NCBI RefSeq assembly: GCF_009905375.1
Contig: NC_133650.1
Location: 142,407,135 to 142,471,134 of the forward strand
Length of the DNA: 64,000 bases
Direction of reading: 5' to 3'
From: Apium graveolens
Lineage: Eukaryota; Streptophyta; Magnoliopsida; Apiales; Apiaceae
The translations under genes were made by a program, and so were the position numbers. This document shows, one piece after another, positions 22,699 to 33,223 of the stretch. Numbering within the stretch: the stretch's first letter is position 1; each line of letters begins with the position of its first letter. The notes beneath the pieces are model-generated. The model was not told the origin of the DNA and searched no databases. It worked only from the letters and a program-made list of their open reading frames with translations.

Positions 22699-23097
22699 TT
22701 GGCCAATGACACAACGGGCTTGTGTCGGTCAAAGCCTTCTAACATGGTAGAAAGTATTTCTTATTTTTGAATCATTGTCGTTTTATGCTACAGTCGAGGG
22801 CTTTGATTTCGAAATAAGAAATACTTGTCTATTATATAGAGATGTGTGCATTGAATTAGAATCTAAAGGTCGTTACGTGCTGCAGCCGTGGGCCGTTGGA
22901 GACTGATTCAATTGTACGAAATATTGGGTTAGACTTGACTTAGAATATTGAGTCTGTCGTACTAAAGCCGTGACTCAATTATTCAAGAGGCTAAAGTTTT
23001 ATTAGGGAATAACATAAGATGTAATTGACAAGAGTTGTCTGCCTATTGAACATCACATGACGTTTTGTGCTACAGCCGAGGTTGTGTCATGGAATGT
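22699..23097 (+). other. Chain of stem-loops with a shared loop sequence in the Cop-nested leader
   Basis: Five hairpins follow each other. H1 (22699-22732): TTGGCC and GACACAA pair with TTGTGTC and GGTCAA. H2 (22752-22826): a perfect 15-bp stem, AAGTATTTCTTATTT with its complement. H3 (22851-22911): 12 pairs with one wobble and a 2-nt bulge. H4 (22943-22984): TTGAGTC/GACTCAA plus flanking pairs. H5 (23050-23097): ACAT and CATGAC pair with GTCATG and ATGT. H2, H3, H4 and H5 carry loops with the same consensus, GTCGTTTTGTGCTACAGCCG (shorter in H4), while their stem sequences are unrelated. The chain ends about 180 bp before the gag ATG. A role as an RNA structure is inferred. Confidence 0.7.
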
Positions 23098-23279
23098 AGG
23101 ATCCCTATTCCCACTAGCATTATGAATGCTTAATTTTCACTTAAGGGTTGTATAAATTAGATAAACTAGTGGGAGCCACTTATGAATAAATACACGATTC
23201 ATATAGTGTTTTGAAATGAAATTGAATATTTGCTAAGTGTTGTTATGTGTTCATCATTTACAGATTTACTATATACGTT

Positions 23280-24070
23280 ATGTCTTCTGCACTATCACTC
23301 CGGGGCATACTAGATGCTCACAAGTTGACTGGTCCTAATTTTGCTGACTGGCTTCGAAACTTGAGAATTGTTCTCAAGGTTGAGAAGCTGGAATATGTGC
23401 TTGACTCACCTAAGCCTACTGAACCTGCTAGCGATGCACATAATGATGAACATGTTATGTATCGTAAGTGAATAGTTGATGCAAATGTTGCTCAATGCAT
23501 CATGCTAGCTTCCATGAACATTGAGCTACAGAAGTAACATGAGCATATAGATGCTCACACTATCCTTATGCATCTACAAGAGTTGTATGATGTGGCAGGG
23601 AGGACAGCTCGATATGAGATATCGAAGGAGTTGTTCGGTTGTAGGATGTCTGAGGGATCATCTGTGAATGACCATGTACTTAAGATGATCAATTTGATTG
23701 AACATCTTGGACAACTTGGTTTTGCCATGGATGGGGAGCTGAGCCAAGACTTGGTCTTGCAATCACTTTCGAGTTCGTTCTTGCAGTTTGTTGTGAACTT
23801 TCACATGAATAAGCTGGATGTCAGCCTGCCTGAACTCCACAACATGTTGAAGACTGCGGAATCGAATTTTCCCCCTAAGAAGAGTTCAGTTCTTCTAATT
23901 GGTGAAGGTTCCAATCCTAAGAAAAGGAAGAAGAACCCTTCCAAGAAGAAGAAAGTAGGTGAGAAAAAAGCCGGTTCCACCAAAAGCTGAAGACCCCAAG
24001 AGCAAAGCTGTTTGCTTTCACTGTAACGAGGTGGGGCACTAGAAGAGGAACTGCAAGGTTTACCTTGCAG
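23280..24070 (+). pseudogene. Cop-nested gag
   Basis: ATG at 23280 starts a copia gag with SLRGILDAHKLTGPNFADW, LRIVLKVEKLEYVLD, ARYEISKELFG, a VNDHVLKMINLIEHL block and a Lys-rich tail. A Cys-His knuckle (CFHCNEVGH...NC) sits at 24016-24060 in another frame, so a frameshift lies near 23980. Stops at 23469 (TGA), about 23535 (TAA) and inside the knuckle (TAG, 24042) each fit a one-step change from Trp, Gln and Trp. The knuckle would bind genomic RNA in a working element. Confidence 0.85.
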
Positions 24071-24072
24071 AA

Positions 24073-25640
24073 TTGAAGAAAAAGAAGGGTAGTGAGACTA
24101 CCGCTTATGATTCAGGTATGTTCATGATCGAAGTTAATATGTCACTAAGTCAAATTTCTACTTGGGTATTAGATACCGCCTGTGGTTCTCATATTTGCAA
24201 TTCGTTGCAGGGACTAAAGGGAAGTAGGACTCTTGAAGAAGATGAGGTGATTCTACGTATGGGCAATGGGGCAAGGGTTGCCGCCATATCTGTAGGATCA
24301 TTTAGTTTACATATGCCTACGGGCAAGACTATTATTTTGAATAATTTTTATTACGTTCCCTCTATTGTGAGGAATATTGTTTCTATTCCTATGTTGGATT
24401 TGGATGGTTTTTCATTTATTATTAAGAATAATGAATGTTTTATTCTTAGAGATAATGTTCATTATGGATGTGGTACATTAAATAATGGTCTATATGTATG
24501 TGATGTAGAGCATAATTTATTTCAGCTTGAACAAACTAATAAAAGAAAAAGGGTGATGAAAATCTCACTTTCTTGTGGCACTGCAGACTTGGTCATATTA
24601 GTGAAAATAGACTGCGGACATTACATAAAGAAGGGTTACTTGACCCCTTTGATTTTGAATCATATCCTCCATGCGAGTCTTATCTATTGGGTAAAATGAC
24701 CAAATCTCCATTTAGTGGACATGGAGAGAGGGCTGCAGATTTGCTAGGATTGGTACACACAGATGTATGTGGACCAATGTCTACGTAAGCCATGGGTGGA
24801 TTTTCATACTTCATTACTTTCATAGATGATCGATCTAGATTCGAATATGTGAATTTGATGAAACACAAGTCTAAAGCCTTTGAAAAGTTCAAAGAATATA
24901 AGCATGAAGTGGAGAAACAAACTAAATATAGTATTATAACTCTTCGATCAGATTGAGGTGGTGAATACTTGAATGGAGAGTTTCTAGATTATCTCAAAGA
25001 AAATGGTATAGTCTCCCAGTGGACTCCTCCATATACTCCACAGTTGAATGGGGTATCTAAAAGGAGAAATCAAACTTTGTTAGATATGGTTCGGTCCATG
25101 ATGAGCTATGCGAATCTTCCATTATTCCTATGGGGTTATGTATTGGAAACCTCAGCATATTTACTGAATAAGGTGCCTCCCAAATCTGTTCCTCAAACTC
25201 CATATGAGATATGGAAAGAAAGGAAACCGAGTCCTAAACACGTTAAGATTTGGGGATGTCCCACTTTTGTCAAGAAAGTTGACCCAGATAAGCTGGAATC
25301 ACGATCCGTAAAATGTAATTTTGTGGGATATCCTAAAGAGACTTTAGGGTATTACTTTTACACCGATCATAGGATGTTTGTCTCCAGAAATGCTACCTTC
25401 TGGAAAAGTAGTTTATCCTTGAAGGAAACAGTGGGAGCAAAATTGAACTTGATAAAGTTCAAAGGGCACAAACTACTACGGTTCAAGTGGAAACACCTAT
25501 TCAGACTGAACAACCTTCTGTGGAATAGCCCATTCGTAGGACAGGGAGAGTGTCTCGCCAACCTGAGAGGTATTATGGCCTTGTCATTGAGAATGATAAT
25601 GAGTTGTCAGTCATTGATGATGACGACCCTAGACCTATAA
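24073..25640 (+). pseudogene. Cop-nested protease and integrase
   Basis: Frame 1 carries a copia protease, with WVLDTACGSHICN (the second D-T-G position reads D-T-A) at 24160 and an ILNNFYYVPSIVRNIVSI block. Near 24570 the reading moves to frame 3 for the integrase: WHCRLGHISENRL, CESYLLGKM, then VHTDVCGP, LRSD-stop-GGEY, TPQLNGVSKRRNQT, WGCPTFVKKVDPDKLE and VGYPKETLGYYFY. Stops at 24786 and 24954 fit CAA-to-TAA and CGA-to-TGA. The catalytic Glu is Lys. After about 25400 the frame shifts again in the integrase-RT linker. Non-functional. Confidence 0.87.
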
Positions 25641-25647
25641 TGAGGCT

Positions 25648-26411
25648 ATGAGGAGTGTTGACTCAGAGAAATGGCATAGTGCCATGAAATCCAAAATGGA
25701 ATCTATGTATACCAACCAAGTATGGACTCTGGTTGAGGCGCCTGAAGGTGTTAAGCCTATTGGGTGCAAGTGGGTATACAAAAGAAAGATTGGAGCAGAT
25801 GGCCAGGTGGAGACCTATAAGGCCAGGCTCGTGGCAAAAGGATTTAAACAAAGGCAAGGGATTGACTTTGATGAAACTTTTTCGCCTGTAACCCTGTTAA
25901 AATCAATTCGGATTTTGCTTGCGATTGCTGCTTACTACGACTATGAGATCTGGCAAATGGACGTGAAAACGGCCTTCCTCAATGGGGAACTTGAAGAGGA
26001 AGTGTATATGACACAGCCAGAGGGTTTTCTTTCCAAGAGAAATGAACACCTAATATGTAAGCTGCTACGAACCATATATGGTTTAAGGAAAGCTTCTCAT
26101 AGATGGAACATCCGTTTTGATGAGACAATCAAAGAGTTTGGTTTTATCAAAAACATAGATGAACCATGTGTCTACAAGAAGGATAGTGGGAGTGCAGTAA
26201 CATTTCTTGTATTGTATATGGATGGCATACTTCTTATCGGAAATTTTTTCGACGCTTTCATCGGATTAGGGAGATTGTTGAAAGAGGAAATGTTAACGTC
26301 AAGAGAGTTGACACACATTACAACATAGCAGACCCTTTAACAAAGCCACTTTCTCAAAGTCACTTTGATCGTCATAAAGACAAGATGGGTATTAGATACC
26401 AGAGTGATTGA
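25648..26411 (+). pseudogene. Cop-nested reverse transcriptase, truncated and fused to RNase H tail
   Basis: The RT is recognisable from EKWHSAMKSKMESM, NQVWTLVEAPEG and GCKWVYKRK to [40 protein letters not shown] and LYMDGILLIGN. The active site reads YMDG, one G-to-A-type step away from YMDD, so the second catalytic Asp is lost. Immediately after (about 26246) the sequence jumps to the last 50 codons of the polyprotein, readable in another frame (REIVERGNVNV, NIADPLTKPLSQ), ending with a stop at 26409. Late RT and nearly all RNase H are therefore deleted. Confidence 0.88.
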
Positions 26412-26419
26412 CTTTAGTA

Positions 26420-26431
26420 CAAGTGGGAGAT
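26420..26431 (+). other. Cop-nested polypurine tract
   Basis: AAGTGGGAGAT directly precedes the 3' LTR start TGAAAGAGA. This AAGTGGGAGAT form is common in copia elements. Confidence 0.9.
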
Positions 26432-28117
26432 TGAAAGAGATATGTCCTAAGTCCAATCATGTATGATGATTTAGGAATAACTTTTATGTAATCTATTTTG
26501 ATTTCATTGATATTAATAAAAGTCTTGTTTTGGTTTTATTGCGGGTTTTATCTATTTAAGTGTTTAAATAAGATATACCATAGTTTAGAGTAAAACTTTT
26601 ATGGATTATGATGAGATCATAATAATGAGACCTAAAAGATGATAACTCTGAACTTAAATATTTCCTGGTCGTAGGATTACTAACTGGTAATTAGTAATCC
26701 ACAAAGATCGGTACATACTATGCTTACTTCATTATGAAGGATGTCTGTTCTCATAGACATTTGTGTGGTGACACTATAGCTAGTATGTAGATGCTTCTTA
26801 TAGAATAAGTTCACTGAACATGACTCACACAGCTGAACAACTGATGGAGTTCACTCACGTGTCAGCAGATGTTCACATAGTGATAGTTGTACAAGTATCC
26901 TTAGACTTGAGGTCATCATAGTCATCTTGTATACACTGAACTATGCTTTGGTTTAGTTCTTAGTCTCCAGGGACAATTATAAGGGCTCTACTGGGTATAG
27001 GAATTTGTACACGAAGATAGTGTATGATCAATAAAGAATCTACCCCTTCCTGTGAAGGAAGAGAATGTTCAATGCTGATCCACTTATGCTAGTTCAGGAA
27101 TCTCTGGCCAGAGTGAATGAAATTAGAAAGGAGTTTCTAATTTACATTAATTAGAACTAAGTATAGTGAGTATAGTGAATGGGAAAGCATATGATTAAAT
27201 AAGATAGGCTTGACACAAGTTCCATGCCTTGTATTTAATCATGACATTGCAGGGTATAAGGAATTGATTGTACGGTAACTATTCACTGAATGGGTTCTTG
27301 GTATTCTAAGCAGTGAATTCGTATTATCCTGATAGTCGCGATATGCTGAGAAGTATCCCTCACGATGTAGAATAAATATGATTAATTAATTAATCATATT
27401 TAATGAATTAGAGAATTTATATAAATTATGATAAAATAGTTTTATTATTATTTATTTCTACTACCGGCTTAATATTGAAGCTACAGGGTCATACCATAAA
27501 AGAGAATGATTTAATGGTGGAGGAATTAATTAATAATGGCTGGTAATTATTTATTTATGAAATAAATAATTAATTAGCAAATTTAATAATTGATTAAATG
27601 AGATTAAATTAATTATAAATTAATTAAGAAAATTTCTTAATATTATTAATTAAGAATTTAATTTTGGAAATTAAATTAAGTGAGAGAATTATTTCTAAAG
27701 TGTTTAGAAAAAGGATTAATAATTAAAAGGTGTTTTAATTATTAGTTAATTGGTTAATAAGAATAAAGGGTTAATAATAATAATATTTTATGGGAAAACT
27801 TTCAACAGAAAATTTTGCCTATAAATATACTATTATAAACCCTTATTTTGCCTCAACCTAATTCTAAAGTAGAAAAAGAAGAAAAACCCTAATTCTCTCA
27901 ACCCCTTCCTCCTCCATTACATTGATCTCTTGGTGGATACCGGTGGAGTGCTTCACACTTGAGGAGCAGCTTCTAGGGATCTCCGCTCGTCGTTCTTGGA
28001 TCGCTTTTAAAGGTTAGAAACGATCCCATATGTTTTAATCACGATTTGTATGCGTTTATTTGGATTTTATATCAAGAAATTGTTTTACCATGCTTCTGTG
28101 TTGTATAAAATCCTACA
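26432..28117 (+). mobile_element. Cop-nested 3' LTR
   Basis: A 1686-bp LTR beginning TGAAAGAGATATG and ending ATCCTACA, then GTTTT. It holds a likely TATA box in CCTATAAATATAC (near 27818) followed by a CCTCAACC-rich leader. The final 174 bp after GGTGGATACCGG are absent from the 5' copy. Small differences from the 5' copy include a tandem AGTATAGTGA near 27165. Confidence 0.92.
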
Positions 28118-28122
28118 GTTTT
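28118..28122. repeat. Target site duplication of Cop-nested, right copy (GTTTT)
   Basis: GTTTT follows the final CA of the 3' LTR and matches 20363-20367. Confidence 0.93.
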
Positions 28123-28544
28123 AAGAAATAATCTCAACTCAGTAATATCATCTGTATGAAAGGCATAAGTTGTTTGAGGTACCTTTAATTCAGCAGTTTC
28201 AGGACTGTTGTCAGCATTTGCCATCAGGGCATAGTTCACCTCATGTTCAGAATCTGAAGTGTATGTCCAGCTTTGTACTCACCTTTCTCCTTTGGTATGG
28301 TCTTTGCTGGTTGATCAGCAACTACAACAGAGAGCTTGGTAGGCTTATGTGGTCCTTCATTAATTTTGTCAAGGTATTCAGGATCTGTAGCTTCCAGAAA
28401 CATAGCCATCTTCACTTTCCATATGGAATACTCAGAAGGTCTCAGTATGAGAACCCTAATAGTCTCATATCGACTGTGGGTTTGAGTCTTTTGAGCTTCT
28501 TCGGTTTTGGTGGGCTTGGTTGGAGTTCGTGCTTCTTCAGACAT
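28123..28544 (-). pseudogene. Cop-host gag N-terminus
   Basis: The minus strand starts at ATG 28544 with a Lys/Thr-rich head, then RVLILRPSEYSIWKVKMAMFLEATDPEYLDKI, the conserved N-terminal fold of copia gag (UBN2/DUF4219-like). That frame stops at 28236. In the next frame a segment with NYALMANADNS and ELKVPQTTYAFHTDDITELR leads up to the Cop-nested insertion. It continues without loss at 20362, which confirms the nesting. Compared with related gags the RNA-binding middle part looks shortened. Confidence 0.83.
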
Positions 28545-28583
28545 GATTGTTTGTATCTTTACTGTATGTGTGTTAACAGATAA

Positions 28584-28595
28584 GCTCTGATACCA
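28584..28595 (-). other. Cop-host primer-binding site
   Basis: The minus strand reads TGGTATCAGAGC, an exact 12-base complement of the plant initiator tRNA-Met 3' end. It sits two bases inside the 5' LTR, which sets the orientation of Cop-host. Confidence 0.95.
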
Positions 28596-28597
28596 CT

Positions 28598-29164
28598 TAT
28601 TAGGTCACACAACACTATAAAAGGGGGTTGAATACATTGTTAATACAATCAAATCGATTTAACACAAGTATGTAACAAAGGTCAAGTATATTGAATAAAC
28701 TCTGTTACAATAAGAACTATTTTTCTCTCTTGGTGATGAACAAATATCACTAAGAGCTTCTAGGTTACAATGTATAATCTTCTCGATAATGATAACATAT
28801 ATAGTGTAAACCCTAAGTCTGTGTTTATATAGTACACAGTTACAAGATAACTTCTAATTGATATGGAATATAATTCTGTCTCCTAAAATATATCAATCAG
28901 AAATCTTCTACAAGTCTTCTAGTCTTCTAACTCTTTCAATGCATATCTTCTTTTACTTTAGTCTCGATCTTCTATTATAAATCAGCTTCCTTCCTTATAT
29001 GAAAGTCTTCCCGCACTTAAGTTCTGATATGACCTTAAGTTCTAATATTAAGTTCTGACTTCCAGTAAGTCCTGATTTCAGTAAGTCCTGATATGTCCTG
29101 TTTGTTAAGATCTAAAAACTAAACATGAATCATATTAGACATGACATCTCAAATATAACTAACA
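28598..29164 (-). mobile_element. Cop-host 5' LTR (567 bp)
   Basis: On the minus strand the LTR runs from TGTTAGTTATATTTGAG to CCTAATA; the last CA has probably become TA. It holds five copies of an AAGTTCTGAT-like motif (29019-29092, plus-strand reading) and a TATA-like TATATAGT box near 28798. It ends exactly where Tek-host integrase coding resumes, so Cop-host inserted into Tek-host. The matching 3' LTR lies left of the window. Confidence 0.87.
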
Positions 29165-29934
29165 ATCCACAAACGGATGGGCTCTTTGAAAGGACTATTC
29201 AGATAATTGAAGATATGCTACGTGTTTGTGCAATAGATTTTGAAGGCAATTGGGACGAGCACTTACCGCTAGTGGAATTTTCTTACAACAATAGCTACCA
29301 TGCGAGTATTGGAATGCCACCTTATGAAGCTTTATATGGAAGAAAATGCAGATCACCTACATGTTGGGATGAAGTTGGAGAGCGCAAAATTCTAGATCCA
29401 GAACTGATTCAGCAGACCAAGGAAAAAGTAGAACTTATTCGAAAGCGACTCGAAGCAGCACAAAATCGACATCGTAAGTATGCAGATCCAGCCAAAAGGA
29501 ATGTGGATTACCAAGAAGGAGAGCATGTACTGCTAAAGGTATCACCATGGAAGGGATTGACTAGGTTTGGCAAAAAGGGCAAGCTAAAGCCTCGTTACGT
29601 TGGTCTATTTGAAATTCTGAAGAGATTCAGAAAAGTTGCATACGAATTAGCTTTACCACCACATATGCAGCATGTTCATAATGTATTCCATGTGTCCATG
29701 CTTAAGAAGTATAACCCTGATACAAGGCATGTAATAGAGTATGGGCCGATAGAACTTCAGGCTGATTTGTCGTATGTAGAGCAGTCGGTAAGAATTTTAG
29801 ATCGGCAAGAGAGAGTCTTAAGAAATAAGTATGTACCATTAGTGAGAGTTTTGTGTAGAAACCCCGTGGTTGAAGAATCAACCTGGGAGCTTGAGAGTGA
29901 TCTTTTAGAAAAGTATCCTCAGTTATTTTCATAG
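29165..29934 (+). pseudogene. Tek-host integrase C-terminus and chromodomain
   Basis: An open frame of about 256 codons continues a Tekay-type polyprotein from PQTDG (integrase catalytic-core end) through ERTIQ, LPLVEFSYNNSYHASIGMPPYEAL, a GPFEIL-like block (here GLFEIL), LALPPHMQHVHNVFHVSMLKKY and a chromodomain (VRILDRQERVLRNK...ELESDLLEKYPQLFS). It has no internal stop and so serves as reference for the stops in Tek-nested. It is cut at its left end by the Cop-host LTR, and the rest of gag-pol lies left of the window. Confidence 0.9.
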
Positions 29935-29956
29935 CGTGATTCTGAGGACAGAATCC

Positions 29957-29970
29957 TATTGGGGGGTGAA
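29957..29970 (+). other. Tek-host polypurine tract
   Basis: TTGGGGGGTGAA directly precedes the LTR start TGTAATGACC. Confidence 0.85.
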
Positions 29971-31509
29971 TGTAATGACCGAGAAAATTGCACTTGTATT
30001 ATATTCTAATAAAGATAATTCATGTGTATTATTATGTGATCAAGTGTGTTAAGTCGTAAAACCCTAACTGCTATGTGCTACGTATTGTCTGTTTTGATCG
30101 GAATGTGTTTCGGGTATTTATTGATCGTTTTATTATAAGTTATGGGTTTTATATAAAAACTCGTACAGCTCAGACAGTATTTTAAAAGCCCGTATTTCAA
30201 ACAAAATCATTGGCCCTATTTTGCCAAGAACGACCTATACCATATCGCTATTCTGAACCCCTAGACGTTTTACAAATTTACCTCGTTCGTGAAAAATGAC
30301 TTTTCCGGACCCCTTCGGGAGTCAAAAACCCCAGAAAAATCACATTTTTATTTTTATATGATTATGAAATTATCAAATATCATTTTTCTTTGCATTTTTG
30401 TAATAATCACAATTTTTGGTAATTTTTGGCATCTATTTTATATATAGTGGGTATTTAAAAATTCATAATTGATACCCAAACATTATAAAAATTGGGGCCA
30501 AATATTTTTATTAAATGTGTAATTAGCCCCTTAATTTTATTTAGGGGTATTATTTTCATAAGTAAAAATACCCATTTTATTATTAATTAATTAGTTAATT
30601 ATTATTAAAAATCAGAAAAAAAAATCAAGAAAATTTGTGTCGGTGAAGAACAGGGCAGGGATTAATCCTTAGATTTGAAGGTAATTCTGTTATCCGATTT
30701 GATCATGTGAGTAACGAAAATGATCCTCTTGATCTCTACTTTCTATTCATATCATCAATTTTATGTGTTGTTGATTTGATTTTCAATTCGTTTTTTTAGG
30801 GTTCATGTTTGACTTAGGCGTTTTTGATTTAGGAATCATTTGATTGTTTTGATGATTCCAATAGCTTTATTTTGAGTTTAGGAATGATTTTGCTTGGTTA
30901 ATTGATTCGTATAACCCCAGGAGGGTATTGTTCGAGTTCTTGGTTTAGCAAAATTTTGAATTCATTTTTGATGAATTTATGGATGTTTTGATTGTTATTG
31001 ACCATTGGAATAGATTAAAGAACTTAAGAGCTTTGATTTGGCATCAATTTTGTGAAATATGGTTAACGTTTTGATGAGGCTCATGTTTTCGCCGGAGTTT
31101 CGCCGGTTTTACTCCGTTTTAGCCGGAGAAAGTGGAGGAATGGTCGATGGTTGCAAGGGACGGGATGGTTGTGCTGTGAAGGGAGATTGGAGTGATTTTG
31201 CAGCGAAAATGGAATGAAACTGTGTTGTTTTAGCCGCGTTTTTTCCTCGCCGGAAACAGCCCGCCGGTGCCGGATTCTGAGCAGCCGGACGGTTGTTCTT
31301 CATCGACCCGAGAAGACCCGGTTTTGACTCGTGAAACGACCCGGGTTTGATCCCGCAAAACCTGAATCCATTTCCTGTTTTATGATTCTGGAATTTGTAT
31401 TATTTATTTATATTTTATATTTTATTAAATCACAATCAGTTTTATAAATTCCAAAAATCTAATAAAAATTAGTTTTAAAAATTAGGAAATTATTATTAAA
31501 AATTTCTAA

Positions 31510-31777
31510 ATTATTTTATTAATTTAGAAATTCGAAATTGATTATTAATTTAATTATTTAATTATTTATTTAATTATTATTTAATAATTAAGTAATTAAT
31601 TAATAAATAAGATTAGAAATATATTGAATAATTTGAATAATAATTCGATAATTGATCGAATAATACGAGTAACTCGTATTTATACGAGTAATAGTTTGAC
31701 AAGTTTGAAATATTATTCGAATGTTCGTTTATTTATTCGAGGAGTGTCGTAATAGTTATTCGTATCGAATAACTATT
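31510..31777 (+). repeat. Hairpin group in Tek-host LTR
   Basis: Perfect arm pairs include AATTTCTAAATT/AATTTAGAAATT (near 31501), ATTCGAT/ATCGAAT (near 31645) and AATAGTTATTCG/CGAATAACTATT (31751-31777). At 31663-31689 the string ATACGAGT, ACTCGTAT, ATACGAGT lets the middle block pair with either neighbour. Confidence 0.75.
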
Positions 31778-33106
31778 TTTAAATGATCGATTTAGTCAAA
31801 TAAATGATAATAATTTGTGATTAATTGTAATAAATTGTAATTAATTCTAATAATTAAGGATTAATTATTTTAAAATACAATAAATACTAAATAATTATTT
31901 AAAAATATAATTAAAGTTTATTTAATTATGATTAATTATTTATAATTGATTTATAATTAGGTAAATCTTGTTTATTGGGTAATAATTAAATCATTAGTCC
32001 GATTTAAGTGAAACGAAGACCCTTAGACTCAGAAAAATGATCCGATTCCATTAAAAATAATTATAAATCATAATTTCTTCCGAAAGAGAGTCGTCTTGTG
32101 ATAGTTAATTGTTTGTAGGCCCTATTAGGGGTAGAATTGAGCCTAATAAATTCCGAAAAAAGATAAATCGAACTAGATAAGGTTAGTTAGTGTGAGTATA
32201 AGTCTAGTATCAATCCTAAAAATAATTACGAGTCTAAGATAAATTATGTGCCTTATGTGCTATGTGCTTTACTTGATTATGTGAACCTTATGTGCTATAT
32301 AATTATATATACGAGTTAGATAGAATCGTATGGGTAGACGATTAGGGCTACATGGTATCAATTCAAGATATGCGTATGATGTAAGTTATCTAAACGAATA
32401 TCTTTTCATGATAGATTCCATATCCTCATGGCAAATCAAGCCAGAGACCGAAGGCAGTGAGGCATACGAGGTGAAGTGCATACCAGGCAAGTTTTTTACC
32501 TATTCTAAGTTCAGAATAGTATACCCAACTTTTCATATCAATTATACCTTGATAATTCTATTTCTTATACACTGATACACAATTATTGATTATCGTTTCT
32601 ATTTCATTTCGATTCTTGATTTCTCCCAATTTATTGAATCCTCTATTCATATTCCAATACTTTTACCCTTGTTACATATACTCTGATATATCCTGATGTT
32701 GGGATACATCATAAGTATATCGATTGTTTCGGATGCTAAGCTATGGACTGGATGGTTACGATGTGGATCGGGTATTAACCGGACCCTTGATTATGAGGCC
32801 ATAGTTGCCTGGGTACCCCTTATGTTGGTTGGGTCTATGCAGTTGGGTATAGATCCGCACTGTATCCTGACTGATCAGCAGGTTATAGTGCATATGTTGG
32901 TTCTTGTTTCCAGTCTTGTTCATTTGGTACTCGCCAGTAATGGCAAGTTATTATTCTATACAGAAACAGATGGTTGTTCAAACCAACAGATTATGATTCA
33001 TATATTCGTTTCTCGTTATACTATATACATTGATGCAGGCTTGTTGAACAATTTTGGCTCACCCCCTTTTATTATTATTCACATTGTTTTTCAGTTAAGG
33101 TAGAGA

Positions 33107-33223
33107 ATGAAACTCATCAGAACCCGAGTAGTCAAGAAGCGAGTCAAGCAGCGGGACCCTCTTATACCAAGGGTGTTTGTCCCTATCCCAGAAGAGAGCT
33201 TTGAATTACCAGATCAGGTGTAA
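33107..33223 (+). CDS. Conserved small ORF in Tekay LTR (38 aa), unknown function
   Basis: Homologue of the ORF at 10766-10888. It starts MKLIRTRVVKKRVK and ends SFELPDQV. Its ATG lies 394 bp from the LTR end and follows TTTTTCAGTTAAGG. Of 38 aligned codons, 13 differ silently and 8 change the residue. The peptide is strongly basic at its N-terminus, with prolines in the middle. No domain is recognised. Being in the LTR, it occurs twice per intact element, and the 5' copy would lie near the start of the genomic transcript. Confidence 0.6.
   Translation: MKLIRTRVVKKRVKQRDPLIPRVFVPIPEESFELPDQV

Larger units (their letters stand above)
20368..28117 (+). mobile_element. Cop-nested, Angela-like Ty1/copia retrotransposon
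   Basis: A 7.75-kb plus-strand element inside the Cop-host gag, flanked by GTTTT. It has a 5' LTR-like block (20368-21894), an unusual 1.4-kb leader full of hairpins, decayed gag, protease, integrase and RT, a deletion removing late RT and most of RNase H, a polypurine tract and a 1686-bp 3' LTR. Domain order and gag sequence resemble Angela/Tork copia. Integrase catalytic Glu reads Lys (GVSKRRN), and the RT box reads YMDG instead of YVDD. Confidence 0.9.

Noticed and set aside
22752..22826. Possible microRNA precursor from the 15-bp perfect stem
   Set aside because: The stem is too short for a 21-nt duplex and it is one of a chain of similar hairpins in a retroelement leader.
32696..33103. 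135-codon ORF in the Tek-host LTR
   Set aside because: No counterpart frame in the Tek-nested LTR, no motif, and it overlaps the likely non-coding LTR region. The conserved frame nearby is the small ORF at 33107.
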